The position numbers and the translations under genes were made by a program. From Lacrimispora sinapis (GTDB taxonomy: Bacteria; Bacillota; Clostridia; Lachnospirales; Lachnospiraceae): DNA of 64,000 nt. The notes beneath the pieces are model-generated. The model ran no database searches. It saw only the letters and a list, made by a program, of their open reading frames with translations, and was not told the origin of the DNA. Numbering within the stretch: the stretch's first letter is position 1; every line of letters starts with the position of its first letter. This document shows positions 15,609 through 24,168 of the stretch, piece by piece. The stretch is taken from the NCBI RefSeq assembly GCF_043633585.1, contig NZ_CP141832.1:2852001-2916000 (forward strand). Reading direction: 5' to 3'.

Positions 15609-16640
15609 TTAGCCTAATTCAGCAAAGTACTTAATTGTACGAACCATCTGGCTTGTATAAGAATTCTCATTATCATACCAGGAAACAACCTGTACCTGAT
15701 ATAAATCATCACCAATCTTGGAAACCAAAGTCTGAGTAGCATCAAACAGGGAACCAAACTTCATGCCGACAATATCAGAAGATACGATCTCATCAGTATT
15801 GTAGCCGAAGGATTCACTTGATGCTGCCTTCATTGCTGCGTTGATGCCTTCTTTTGTTACATCAGTACCCTTAACAACTGCTGTTAAGATGGTAGTAGAA
15901 CCTGTAGGAACCGGAACACGCTGTGCGGAGCCGATCAGCTTGCCGTTTAATTCCGGAATAACCAAACCGATTGCTTTTGCAGCACCAGTAGAGTTAGGAA
16001 CGATATTAGCAGCGCCTGCTCTTGCTCTTCTTAAATCGCCTTTTCTGTGAGGTCCGTCAAGGATCATCTGATCTCCGGTGTAAGCATGAATTGTGCTCAT
16101 GATACCGGACTGGATTGGTGCGTAATCGTTAAGAGCTTTAGCCATAGGTGCTAAACAGTTTGTTGTACAGGAAGCTGCAGAAATGATCTTGTCATCTGCT
16201 GTCAATACATTCTCGTTTACGCTGTAAACGATGGTTGGCAGATCGTTGCCTGCCGGAGCAGAGATAACAACTTTCTTAGCGCCTGCATTGATATGAGCCT
16301 GAGATTTCTCCTTGGAGCAGTAGAAACCGGTACACTCTAAAACTACATCAACACCAACTTTACCCCAAGGAAGATTTGCAGCATCTTTCTCGGCATAAAT
16401 TTTAATATTTTTTCCATCAACAGTAATAGAATCTTCAGAAGCTTCCACTGTATGAGCTTTCTCGCCGTAGTATCCAGCGTATCCGCCCTGTGCTGTATCA
16501 TATTTTAATAAATGTGCTAACATCTTTGGATCTGTTAAATCGTTAATCGCTACTACTTCATAGCCTTCTGCACCAAACATCTGTCTGAAAGCAAGACGGC
16601 CAATACGTCCGAAACCATTAATTGCAACTTTTACTGCCAT
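15609..16640 (-). CDS. gap: Glyceraldehyde-3-phosphate dehydrogenase
   Basis: 343 residues. The N-terminal NAD fold opens VAINGFGRIGRLAFR. The catalytic cysteine lies in SAASCTTNCLAP (about residue 155) and the phosphate-binding region is RRARAGAANIVPNSTGAAKA, with the C-terminal WYDNENSYTSQMVRT. It oxidises and phosphorylates glyceraldehyde 3-phosphate with NAD. AGGAGG lies 8 bases before ATG. It leads the gap-pgk-tpiA-gpmI set and has its own promoter at 16702-16730. Codon use is strongly biased, as expected for high expression. Confidence 0.98.
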   Translation of the reverse strand: MAVKVAINGFGRIGRLAFRQMFGAEGYEVVAINDLTDPKMLAHLLKYDTAQGGYAGYYGEKAHTVEASEDSITVDGKNIKIYAEKDAANLPWGKVGVDVVLECTGFYCSKEKSQAHINAGAKKVVISAPAGNDLPTIVYSVNENVLTADDKIISAASCTTNCLAPMAKALNDYAPIQSGIMSTIHAYTGDQMILDGPHRKGDLRRARAGAANIVPNSTGAAKAIGLVIPELNGKLIGSAQRVPVPTGSTTILTAVVKGTDVTKEGINAAMKAASSESFGYNTDEIVSSDIVGMKFGSLFDATQTLVSKIGDDLYQVQVVSWYDNENSYTSQMVRTIKYFAELG

Positions 16641-16701
16641 AATTCAATTCCTCCTAAGAATAAAATTAATGTGATTGTTAAATAATAATCAACTACTTTG
16701 T

Positions 16702-16730
16702 ATTTTACCTAATAACCCAATAAATAGCAA
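16702..16730 (-). promoter_or_regulatory. Promoter of gap
   Basis: On the minus strand TTGCTA (16730-16725), 17 bases, TAAAAT (16707-16702), about 60 bases upstream of the gap start. The remaining intergenic bases up to 16860 are AT-rich without another clear signal. Confidence 0.65.
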
Positions 16731-16880
16731 GTCCTTTTTTTATTTTATCTTATCCTAGTATAGAGCTTCCCTTTCTATTTATACATCGTTTTGGAAAATT
16801 TCAAAGAATTCTCCCGATTCTCTCCGTTGCTTTTCTTCCTTAATTTGATTATAATTGATTTAAATTGAAAGGAGGCCCAC

Positions 16881-17678
16881 ATGCTGCCAGATTATCATTT
16901 TCACACAATCTTTTCCGGAGACTCCGAAACACCGGTGCGGGCACAGTTGGACCGCGCTGCCGCACTTGGAATGAAATCCCTTTGCGTCACAGACCACCAT
17001 GACTATGATGTGGATTCTGCAATTGATTTTACCCTTGATATAAACAGATATTTTGAAACCATGATCCGGCTCAAGGAAGAATATAAAAACCAGCTCGACC
17101 TTCGCATAGGGATCGAACTGGGCCTTCAGACTCACCTGAAAAAGTATTTTAAAGAACTGCTTTCCTCTTATCCCTTTGATTATGTCATCGGCTCCACCCA
17201 TTTCATTGGCAGGAAGGACCCGGCATATCCGGTTTTTTTTGAAGGAAAGAAGGAGGAGGAAGCATATCTTCAGTATTTCCAGGTCACACTGGATAACGTA
17301 AAGCAGCTAGACACCTATGACACTGCCGGCCACCTGGATTACATCATCCGTTACGGTCCAAATAAAGCAGAACACTACCGCTACGATTCCTACCGTGATA
17401 TTTTTGATGAAATCCTGAAAGCTGTCATTGCACACGGCAAAGGAATCGAATGCAATACGGCCGGTTTCCGAAAAGGGATTCATCAGCCAAATCCGGGAAG
17501 GGAAATCATAAAACGTTACCGGGAGCTGGGCGGGGAGATCATAACCATTGGTTCCGATGCCCATATTCCGGAGGATCTGGGGGCTGATTTTCAAACTGCC
17601 AGGGAGATCTTAATCTCCTGCGGATTTTCCTATTATACGGAATTTAAACAACGGAAACCGGAATTCAGACCTTTATAA
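16881..17678 (+). CDS. Histidinol-phosphatase-like PHP-family phosphoesterase
   Basis: 265 residues, the length of HisJ-type histidinol phosphatases. PHP metal motifs are seen in order: DYHFHTIFSGD (HxH), CVTDHHDYD, IGIELG, GSTHF, AGHLDYIIR and GSDAHIPEDLG. The reaction would be hydrolysis of L-histidinol phosphate in histidine synthesis, but no other his gene is nearby and PHP proteins also act on other phosphate esters. AAAGGAGG precedes the ATG by 5 bases. It is followed by the serine dehydratase genes on the same strand, 51 bases away. Confidence 0.85.
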   Translation: MLPDYHFHTIFSGDSETPVRAQLDRAAALGMKSLCVTDHHDYDVDSAIDFTLDINRYFETMIRLKEEYKNQLDLRIGIELGLQTHLKKYFKELLSSYPFDYVIGSTHFIGRKDPAYPVFFEGKKEEEAYLQYFQVTLDNVKQLDTYDTAGHLDYIIRYGPNKAEHYRYDSYRDIFDEILKAVIAHGKGIECNTAGFRKGIHQPNPGREIIKRYRELGGEIITIGSDAHIPEDLGADFQTAREILISCGFSYYTEFKQRKPEFRPL

Positions 17679-17729
17679 GAATATACGGAAATGCATACAC
17701 AGAAAATGTACTAGAATTGGAGAAACAAA

Positions 17730-18389
17730 ATGAATGTATTTGACATCGTGGGACCCGTTATGATCGGACCTTCCAGCTCTCATACAGCCGGTGCCGCACG
17801 AATCGGCAAGACTGCCGCCATGTTATTAGGTGCTCCCGTGGTAAAAGCCGATATCCTTTTTCACGGTTCCTTTGCAAAAACCTGCAAAGGCCATGGGACC
17901 GATAAAGCCATTGTTGGGGGTATCTTAAAAATGGACCCCTGGGACCCGGGCATCCGGACAAGCCTTGAGAAAGCCAAAGAGCTGGGCATCTCCATCAATT
18001 TCCGTACAGGAACCATTGAAAATGCCCATCCCAACACCGCCCTGGTTACCCTGACATCGAAAATAGGCAATACCATCGCCATTCAGGGTTCCTCCATTGG
18101 AGGAGGAAACATTGTCATCACCAAGGTAAATGATATGGAAGTTTATTTCACCGGTCAAAAGACCACCCTTATTGTCATGCACCAGGATGTGCCCGGTATC
18201 ATTGCCCATGTGACCAATCTGGTGGCAGCAGGAAATGCCAACATCTGTAATTTCCGCTTAAACCGGCAGGAAAAAGGCGGATTGGCCATTATGACGCTTG
18301 AAATGGATTCTGATTTTGATGACGCTCTTGTTTCAAAGATCAAAGCCATTCCATTCGTTTATAATACCATCTTATTAAAATTAAACTGA
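17730..18389 (+). CDS. sdaAB: L-serine dehydratase, beta subunit
   Basis: 219 residues. It opens FDIVGPVMIGPSSSHTAGAARIG, the typical beta-chain start, with HGSFAKTCKGHGTDKAIVGG and GSSIGGGNI, and ends in an ACT domain (about 150-219, DVPGIIAHVTNLVAAGNANI). With the alpha subunit it forms the iron-sulfur enzyme that converts serine to pyruvate and ammonia. The ACT domain probably senses serine. It is 29 bases upstream of sdaAA. Confidence 0.96.
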   Translation: MNVFDIVGPVMIGPSSSHTAGAARIGKTAAMLLGAPVVKADILFHGSFAKTCKGHGTDKAIVGGILKMDPWDPGIRTSLEKAKELGISINFRTGTIENAHPNTALVTLTSKIGNTIAIQGSSIGGGNIVITKVNDMEVYFTGQKTTLIVMHQDVPGIIAHVTNLVAAGNANICNFRLNRQEKGGLAIMTLEMDSDFDDALVSKIKAIPFVYNTILLKLN

Positions 18390-18418
18390 CCGCAATGCTA
18401 TCATAATAGGAGAAACTC

Positions 18419-19297
18419 ATGAAACTTAAATATAATTCTGTGGAGGAACTGGTGAAGGCCTCTCTTTCATCCAACAAAAAAATATCGGAAATCGTTCTGG
18501 AAGAACAGGCGGAGGATATGGAACTTGCCCCAGAAGCGGTCTATGCCACCATGGAAAAAAGCTTTGATGTTATGAAACAATCCGTTTTAAACGGCATGGA
18601 TGAGACACTTCGCTCCCCCAGCGGCCTATCCGGAGGTGCCGCCGCAAAACTGAAAAAAGCAGTAGACGAGGGGCGGAATCATTATGGACACCTTCTTGGA
18701 AATGCCATCAGCATGGCTCTTGCCGTAACCGAGTACAATTCCTGTATGGGACAGATCGTTGCCGCACCAACCGCCGGTGCATGCGGTGTGATCCCGGCGG
18801 CTCTCATCTCCGTTATGGACGAGTATGACCTTCCAAAACACGACATAATCATGTCCCTGTTCACCGCTTCCGCCATTGGTATGGTCATTGCCAAATGTGC
18901 CAGCATTGCCGGAGCCGAAGGCGGCTGCCAGGCAGAAGTCGGCTCTGCCTCTGCCATGGCTGCGGCTGCCCTCAGCGAACTCTTTGGGGGAACTCCCCAG
19001 ATGGTCTCAGACAGCTGTGCCATCGCCTTAAAAAATACCCTGGGCCTGGTTTGTGACCCGGTTGCCGGTCTGGTGGAGGTTCCCTGCATCAAACGCAATG
19101 CCATGGGGGTTGCCAATGCCTTTACCGCTTCTGAACTGGCTTTGGCCGGAATCACAAGTGTTATCCCGGCAGACGAGGTGATCCTTGCCATGAAGCAGGT
19201 GGGCCAGCAGATGTCCTCCTCACTCCGGGAAACCGCAGAAGGCGGACTGGCTGCCACCCCCACCGGTTGCCGGTTGTGCAAAAAGATTTTTGGATAA
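18419..19297 (+). CDS. sdaAA: L-serine dehydratase, iron-sulfur alpha subunit
   Basis: 292 residues. Conserved blocks are SPSGLSGGAAAKLKK, GAVGAAPTAGACG-like (VAAPTAGACGVIPAAL), AGAEGGCQAEVGSASAMAAAAL, LVCDPVAGLVEVPC and the C-terminal GCRLCKKIFG. Cysteines in CGV, GGC, CDP and the CRLC end supply the 4Fe-4S cluster that binds serine. It follows sdaAB with a GGAG site. No clear terminator follows; instead an imperfect inverted repeat (19334-19427) lies between it and convergent argH. Confidence 0.96.
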   Translation: MKLKYNSVEELVKASLSSNKKISEIVLEEQAEDMELAPEAVYATMEKSFDVMKQSVLNGMDETLRSPSGLSGGAAAKLKKAVDEGRNHYGHLLGNAISMALAVTEYNSCMGQIVAAPTAGACGVIPAALISVMDEYDLPKHDIIMSLFTASAIGMVIAKCASIAGAEGGCQAEVGSASAMAAAALSELFGGTPQMVSDSCAIALKNTLGLVCDPVAGLVEVPCIKRNAMGVANAFTASELALAGITSVIPADEVILAMKQVGQQMSSSLRETAEGGLAATPTGCRLCKKIFG

Positions 19298-19333
19298 TAC
19301 ATTTTTGCTTTAATAAATTACTTTAATTGAAAA

Positions 19334-19427
19334 GACCTGCTGCAAAATGGACTGCAGATACCAGTACAAACATTGACCTACTGTCTCCGTTTTATGTCTG
19401 GTCTTCTCTTCCATTTTCCAACAGGTC
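19334..19427. repeat. Imperfect inverted repeat between sdaAA and argH
   Basis: The 18-base arm at 19334-19351 (GACCTGCTGCAAAATGGA) is the reverse complement of 19410-19427 with two mismatches, and further partial pairing occurs inside (ACCAG with CTGGT). The whole could fold into a 94-nt hairpin on either strand. No T-run follows, so it is not a standard terminator. Confidence 0.55.
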
Positions 19428-19446
19428 ATCTTGCTCTGTCCCTATC

Positions 19447-20820
19447 TTACTGTTCCAGCTTCTTTCTATAGATGCCGATTACCTTCTTCATCGCTTCCTG
19501 TCCAGGTGCGCCGATGGTCATCCGCTTTTCCACACAGGTTTTCAAGCTGATCGCTTCGTAAATATCTTCTTCAAATACCGGACTGATTGCCTTGTATTCT
19601 TCCAACGTCATATCATCTAATGCGATTCCCTTCTCAATGCAGAAAAGCACAAGCTGTCCCACGATCCCATGGGCATCACGGAAGGGTACACCGTGATTTA
19701 CCAGATAGTCTGCCGCATCGGTGGCATTGGTAAAACCGTTCTTTGCGCTGCTCTCCATCACATCTTTACGGAAAGACATGGTAGAAATCATTCCTGTAAA
19801 AAGGGCCAGACAGCCTTTCACCGTATCAATGGCATCAAAAGTCAGTTCCTTATCTTCCTGCATGTCTTTATTATAAGCCAGAGGAATTCCCTTCATTGTG
19901 GTGAGTATGGAAACCAGTGCTCCATAGACCCGCCCGGCTTTCCCGCGGATAAGCTCTGCAATGTCCGGGTTCTTTTTCTGTGGCATAATGCTGCTGCCCG
20001 TACTGTATGAATCGTCGATCTCAACGAAACGGTATTCGTTGGTATTCCAGATGATGATCTCCTCACAGAATCTGCTTAAATGCATGGCAATGGTGGAGAG
20101 GGCACTTAACAGCTCAATCAGATAATCACGGTCTGCAACAGAATCCATACTGTTTAAGGTAGGGCCGTCAAATCCCAGAAGCTCTGCCGTATATTCCCGG
20201 TCCAGGGGATAGGTGGTTCCTGCCAGTGCCCCGGAACCAAGCGGGCAGTAATTCATACGTTTTCTGATATCAGAAAGACGGGATAAATCCCGGTCGAACA
20301 TTTCAAAATAGGCTCCTACATGGTGGGCCAGAGTGATGGGCTGCGCCTTCTGCAAATGGGTAAATCCAGGCATATAGGTATCAATATGCTCTTCCATCAA
20401 GGTTACAAGCTCTGTTAAAAGCCCTTTGACCAAACCGGAAAGCTCGTCGATCTCATCTCTGATATAAAGCTTCATATCAAGCGCAACCTGATCATTTCTG
20501 CTTCGCCCGGTGTGAAGACGTTTGCCGGCTTCCCCGATACGCTCTGTTAAAACGGCTTCCACAAAGGAATGAATGTCTTCATGCTCTGCGGTTATTTCCA
20601 GAACACCGTTTTCCAAATCTTCCCGGATTCCCAAGAGACCTTTTACAATGGCATCCCGGTCCTGTTCCGTTAAAATCCCCTGTTTTGCCAGCATCTTTAC
20701 GTGGGCAATGCTGCCTTCAATATCCTGATGATAAAATTTTTGATCAAAGGATATGGATGCATTAAAATTGTGTACCAGCTGATTGGTTTCCTTTGTGAAG
20801 CGTCCGCCCCATAATTTCAT
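19447..20820 (-). CDS. argH: Argininosuccinate lyase
   Basis: 457 residues. Conserved blocks: KLWGGRFTKET start, EDIHSFVEAVLTERIG, LHTGRSRNDQVALD, MPGFTHLQKAQPITLAHH, and the superfamily signature GSSIMPQKKNPD containing the catalytic serine loop. It splits argininosuccinate into arginine and fumarate. It stands alone here without argG or other arg genes. The next upstream gene is the YfhO-type membrane protein (23 bases), so they may share a transcript. Confidence 0.97.
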   Translation of the reverse strand: MKLWGGRFTKETNQLVHNFNASISFDQKFYHQDIEGSIAHVKMLAKQGILTEQDRDAIVKGLLGIREDLENGVLEITAEHEDIHSFVEAVLTERIGEAGKRLHTGRSRNDQVALDMKLYIRDEIDELSGLVKGLLTELVTLMEEHIDTYMPGFTHLQKAQPITLAHHVGAYFEMFDRDLSRLSDIRKRMNYCPLGSGALAGTTYPLDREYTAELLGFDGPTLNSMDSVADRDYLIELLSALSTIAMHLSRFCEEIIIWNTNEYRFVEIDDSYSTGSSIMPQKKNPDIAELIRGKAGRVYGALVSILTTMKGIPLAYNKDMQEDKELTFDAIDTVKGCLALFTGMISTMSFRKDVMESSAKNGFTNATDAADYLVNHGVPFRDAHGIVGQLVLFCIEKGIALDDMTLEEYKAISPVFEEDIYEAISLKTCVEKRMTIGAPGQEAMKKVIGIYRKKLEQ

Positions 20821-20843
20821 AATTAGCTCTCCTCTTTTCGATG

Positions 20844-23660
20844 TTAGTTATTTGTATGAACCCGCATGGGGCTGCGTTTTCTTCTGTTTTTCAGAGAAAT
20901 GCCTCCGATTACAAGAAGAAGCAGAATACTTCCTGCGGTAATACTGCCGCCCAGTTTTAGTCCCTCAGGCACATATTTCAGAGAGATTTCGTGGGTTCCT
21001 GCAGTCATATGCACACTTAAAAAGGTATCAAATATTTTATAAGCCTCCACTTTTTTGCCGTCTACCCATATGGTCCAGCCTTTGTCATAAGGAATGCTTA
21101 AAAACATTAAGCCCGCCCGGTCTGCACTCACACTTCCCTCTATTTGCGTATCCGTCCACTTGGTCAGCTTTAAGGAATTCTTATTCAGGATATCATAAAC
21201 AGACTTAAGTCCCTCCGGGCTGAAGCGATAGGCAACGGCCACTAAATCCTGTTCATTGTCCTCATTGTTGATGGTGACTTTTTCTCCTGCCTTTACGGTT
21301 CCAAGCTCCAGCAGATAGCCGCGGCTTACATTATCAAAGCTTTCAGACCGTTCTCCGATAAAAGCATTTACCTTTTCCACTTTTTTGTTGCTTACATAGA
21401 CATAATAGTCCCCGTCTTTTTCCGGAGTAAAGGTAAAGCTGGTTCCTTTGATCTCACTGGGAACTTCCGTAAGAACAGGATTGGCTCCCAATACCACAGA
21501 TAGATCATTCTGAACTTCTGCAGGGTTGGTAAGGTCCAGCTGCCAGTTATTTTCAAGGTCATAAGGCACCATGAATCCCAGGGATAAGGCATAGGTATTT
21601 TCACGAAGATACATTTCCTCCCCTGCCGAAACCAACGTCGAAATATCATCCCGGCCTTCTGTTTCGTCGGAATGCAGCGCGTATTTGACTGCAAAAAGGG
21701 AATCCACCAAAGGCGTACTTCCTGTAATGCTGTAGGCATTGGTAGAACTTTCGCATCCCAGCTTCTTAAAAAACCTGGTCAGATCTGCATTGGCTGTGGA
21801 TGAGAATAAGGAAACCGACGGGAAATTGAGCCAGGCCCCGTCATTCTTTGTTTTCCGTGTGACCTTTTCCACCCGGTAAAAGGAATCGTTGGGCATTAAA
21901 CTGGAGGCCAGCTCCATTGCCGCTTTGTTATCCTTTATATAGCTGGTTCTGCTGGTAGTGGTCACGCTGGTTACCGTAGTATTGACTGCGGCTTCCAATG
22001 ACACGATACCAAGCGCCACCAGCACCAATACATTCCTGCTGATTCCATTTTGATAAAGTCTGACCAATCCTGCGTAGGCAGCCAGGAAAATAATGGCTAC
22101 GTAGAATACGGAAAAATGAAAGGCATCATCCGTAATCAGCTTTTGGGCCATGATAACAAAAATGATGGAGGCAAAAAACGCAAGCACAATATGTTTCCAC
22201 GGAGTTTCCTGCAAATGGATATATGCGTTGTAACAAACCATCAGCATAAGGAAAATATAGAGAAAGGATTGTCTGCAGGGAAGGCTGTTGGGATAATGGA
22301 ATCCATGCCAGATAAAGTTCAGTACGTTCACGGAAAAGCTTGCAAAGAAAAAGAGAAGCAGTGAACACATAACAATTTTATCCTTTTTGCGGATTCTGCG
22401 GCTTCCCAGATACAAAAGAAAGAACATAAGTATCCCAACTCCGCAGTAAATATTGGGCCAGTGGTCCAATCCGATCTCCGTCTCCACTGCCGGAAGGTGT
22501 CTGGCTAACATATCAAAAATGGAGAAGTAGGAACTAAACGTCTGGGGAAAATTAAAATCTCCGGACGCAGTCATCTGCAATGCGTAGATTTCCGGCAGCA
22601 GGACAACAGCGGAAAGTCCTCCGGCAATCAGGGAAAACAACGCAAAATGGCCGATATTGATTAAGAGCTCTCTCCATGGTCTTTTTCCCTCCAATATTAG
22701 AAGAGAAATGAAATATAACACCATAAAAATACATATCATGATAGATATGTAATAGTTTGATAAAATTGATAATCCAAGGGTTATGCAATAGAGAAAACAT
22801 TTCTTTTCCTTAACCAGTCTTTCCAGCCCCAGCATAATGATCGGAAATAACAGAATACAGTCGAGCCACATAATGTTCCAGCTGTAGGCTGCCATATACC
22901 CGGATAAGGCATAAAAAATCCCAAAGAATGCAATGCCGAAATCATTGGTCTTAAAATGCTTTCTTAAATACCATGCAAAGCTGAGTCCGCTGAGTCCGAT
23001 TTTAAACACGATCATATAAGTCATAAATTCTATGACATTGCCTTTCGGACAGAAAATGAGCAGCCAGTTTAAAGGGCTGGCCAGATAATACGCATACAGC
23101 GCTGCAAAATTAACCCCCATTCCAATATCCCAGCTGTATAACAGGCTGCCGCCATGGGTCAGCTTATGACGGAATTCGGAAAAAAACGGAGCATACTGAT
23201 GATACATATCCGTCCTAAGAAAACTTTCTTCTCCAAATGGAAAAATCCCTCTCTGGGCAAATATGATAATCATGATGACTACGGGCACGAAAAATGCTGC
23301 GATCAGTCCGTCCGCAGGTTTGACCAGACTGGCAGTTCCTGAGCCCTTTTTCTGGAATCCGTCGGGTTTGTGCAAAAAACGTCCACCTCTTTTTTTCTTT
23401 CGGCTCACATCCTCTTGCTGCATTTCTTCTGATCTGCCATCTAAAGCAGGAGAGTTCTCCGGCACTTCAAACGTTTCCATCTCTATCCGTATGTCGTCCG
23501 TCTCTACGGATTCTAACAGTTCCTCGTTATCCATTTGGATCTTGGAAGATTTTTCCTTCAAGTCTAATTCCCCTGTTGTATCTTCTTTTTCATCTGATGT
23601 CATTTTTAGCATATCCTCTAGTTCTTTTGATATCTTTTCAATCTCGTCATCGTGTTCCAT
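20844..23660 (-). CDS. YfhO-family large membrane protein
   Basis: 938 residues. Residues 1-105 are an unusual acidic and then basic cytoplasmic extension (many Glu/Asp, then RKKKRGGRF). From about 115 there are a dozen or more hydrophobic helices with motifs such as RTDMYHQYAPFFSEFRHKL and YSWDIGMGVNFAALYAYYLASP near the start, typical of YfhO. A large extracellular part (about 560-900) follows with TxTTSRTSYIKDN, and a final helix precedes a basic tail. YfhO proteins resemble GT-C glycosyltransferases and are linked to lipoteichoic acid or wall glycosylation. The GtrA-type gene 15 bases upstream fits a lipid-linked sugar role. Exact substrate unknown. Confidence 0.88.
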   Translation of the reverse strand: MEHDDEIEKISKELEDMLKMTSDEKEDTTGELDLKEKSSKIQMDNEELLESVETDDIRIEMETFEVPENSPALDGRSEEMQQEDVSRKKKRGGRFLHKPDGFQKKGSGTASLVKPADGLIAAFFVPVVIMIIIFAQRGIFPFGEESFLRTDMYHQYAPFFSEFRHKLTHGGSLLYSWDIGMGVNFAALYAYYLASPLNWLLIFCPKGNVIEFMTYMIVFKIGLSGLSFAWYLRKHFKTNDFGIAFFGIFYALSGYMAAYSWNIMWLDCILLFPIIMLGLERLVKEKKCFLYCITLGLSILSNYYISIMICIFMVLYFISLLILEGKRPWRELLINIGHFALFSLIAGGLSAVVLLPEIYALQMTASGDFNFPQTFSSYFSIFDMLARHLPAVETEIGLDHWPNIYCGVGILMFFLLYLGSRRIRKKDKIVMCSLLLFFFASFSVNVLNFIWHGFHYPNSLPCRQSFLYIFLMLMVCYNAYIHLQETPWKHIVLAFFASIIFVIMAQKLITDDAFHFSVFYVAIIFLAAYAGLVRLYQNGISRNVLVLVALGIVSLEAAVNTTVTSVTTTSRTSYIKDNKAAMELASSLMPNDSFYRVEKVTRKTKNDGAWLNFPSVSLFSSTANADLTRFFKKLGCESSTNAYSITGSTPLVDSLFAVKYALHSDETEGRDDISTLVSAGEEMYLRENTYALSLGFMVPYDLENNWQLDLTNPAEVQNDLSVVLGANPVLTEVPSEIKGTSFTFTPEKDGDYYVYVSNKKVEKVNAFIGERSESFDNVSRGYLLELGTVKAGEKVTINNEDNEQDLVAVAYRFSPEGLKSVYDILNKNSLKLTKWTDTQIEGSVSADRAGLMFLSIPYDKGWTIWVDGKKVEAYKIFDTFLSVHMTAGTHEISLKYVPEGLKLGGSITAGSILLLLVIGGISLKNRRKRSPMRVHTNN

Positions 23661-23675
23661 TCCATTTACCTCTCT

Positions 23676-24101
23676 TTACAGGGGTTTTTCCTCACTTTTT
23701 CGGAATATGAAAAGTTTGCTGAATACATAGTTCACAACAACAACAACTATGGATACCAGTACTTTACTTACATATTCATCCATATTGAGCCAGGAAACCA
23801 TACACACCATTAGAACCATTTCCATGACGCCTGACGCTGCTCTGCATGCGGTAAAGGAAACAACTTCCTTTATTACAAAGGCAAAATGCAGGTCATAGCT
23901 TTGAAACACAAAAATCTTATTCACAATAAAGGCAAACAGGACCGATACGACCCACGCACCGGCTGTTGCGATGCGGTAATCTATGCCGTTTCTCACCATC
24001 ATGCCATAGACGACCCAGTTCACAAGCGTAGTCAACACCCCAAATATCAAATAGGAAATGACTTCGCGATTCATGAACTTGTCCCATATTTTTTTTAACA
24101 T
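23676..24101 (-). CDS. GtrA-family small membrane protein
   Basis: 141 residues with four membrane helices. It opens with a basic segment and YLIFGVLTTLVNWVVYGMM, the characteristic GtrA start, then AWVVSVLFAFIVNKIFVFQ. GtrA proteins are thought to help move undecaprenyl-linked sugars across the membrane or support wall glycosylation. It is upstream of, and nearly contiguous with, the YfhO gene, behind its own promoter at 24134-24162. Confidence 0.9.
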   Translation of the reverse strand: MLKKIWDKFMNREVISYLIFGVLTTLVNWVVYGMMVRNGIDYRIATAGAWVVSVLFAFIVNKIFVFQSYDLHFAFVIKEVVSFTACRAASGVMEMVLMVCMVSWLNMDEYVSKVLVSIVVVVVNYVFSKLFIFRKSEEKPL

Positions 24102-24133
24102 TTCTTTTTCTCCTGTAAAATCACATTTCCTCT

Positions 24134-24162
24134 ATTGTATTATAGGGTTGGAAAATTGTAAA
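24134..24162 (-). promoter_or_regulatory. Promoter of the gtrA-like/yfhO-like genes
   Basis: On the minus strand TTTACA (24162-24157), 17 bases, TACAAT (24139-24134), about 30 bases before the ATG. Confidence 0.6.
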
Positions 24163-24168
24163 GGGATT

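Noticed and set aside
18682..19302. 206-codon minus-strand frame opposite sdaAA
   Set aside because: Shadow of the well-conserved serine dehydratase alpha gene.
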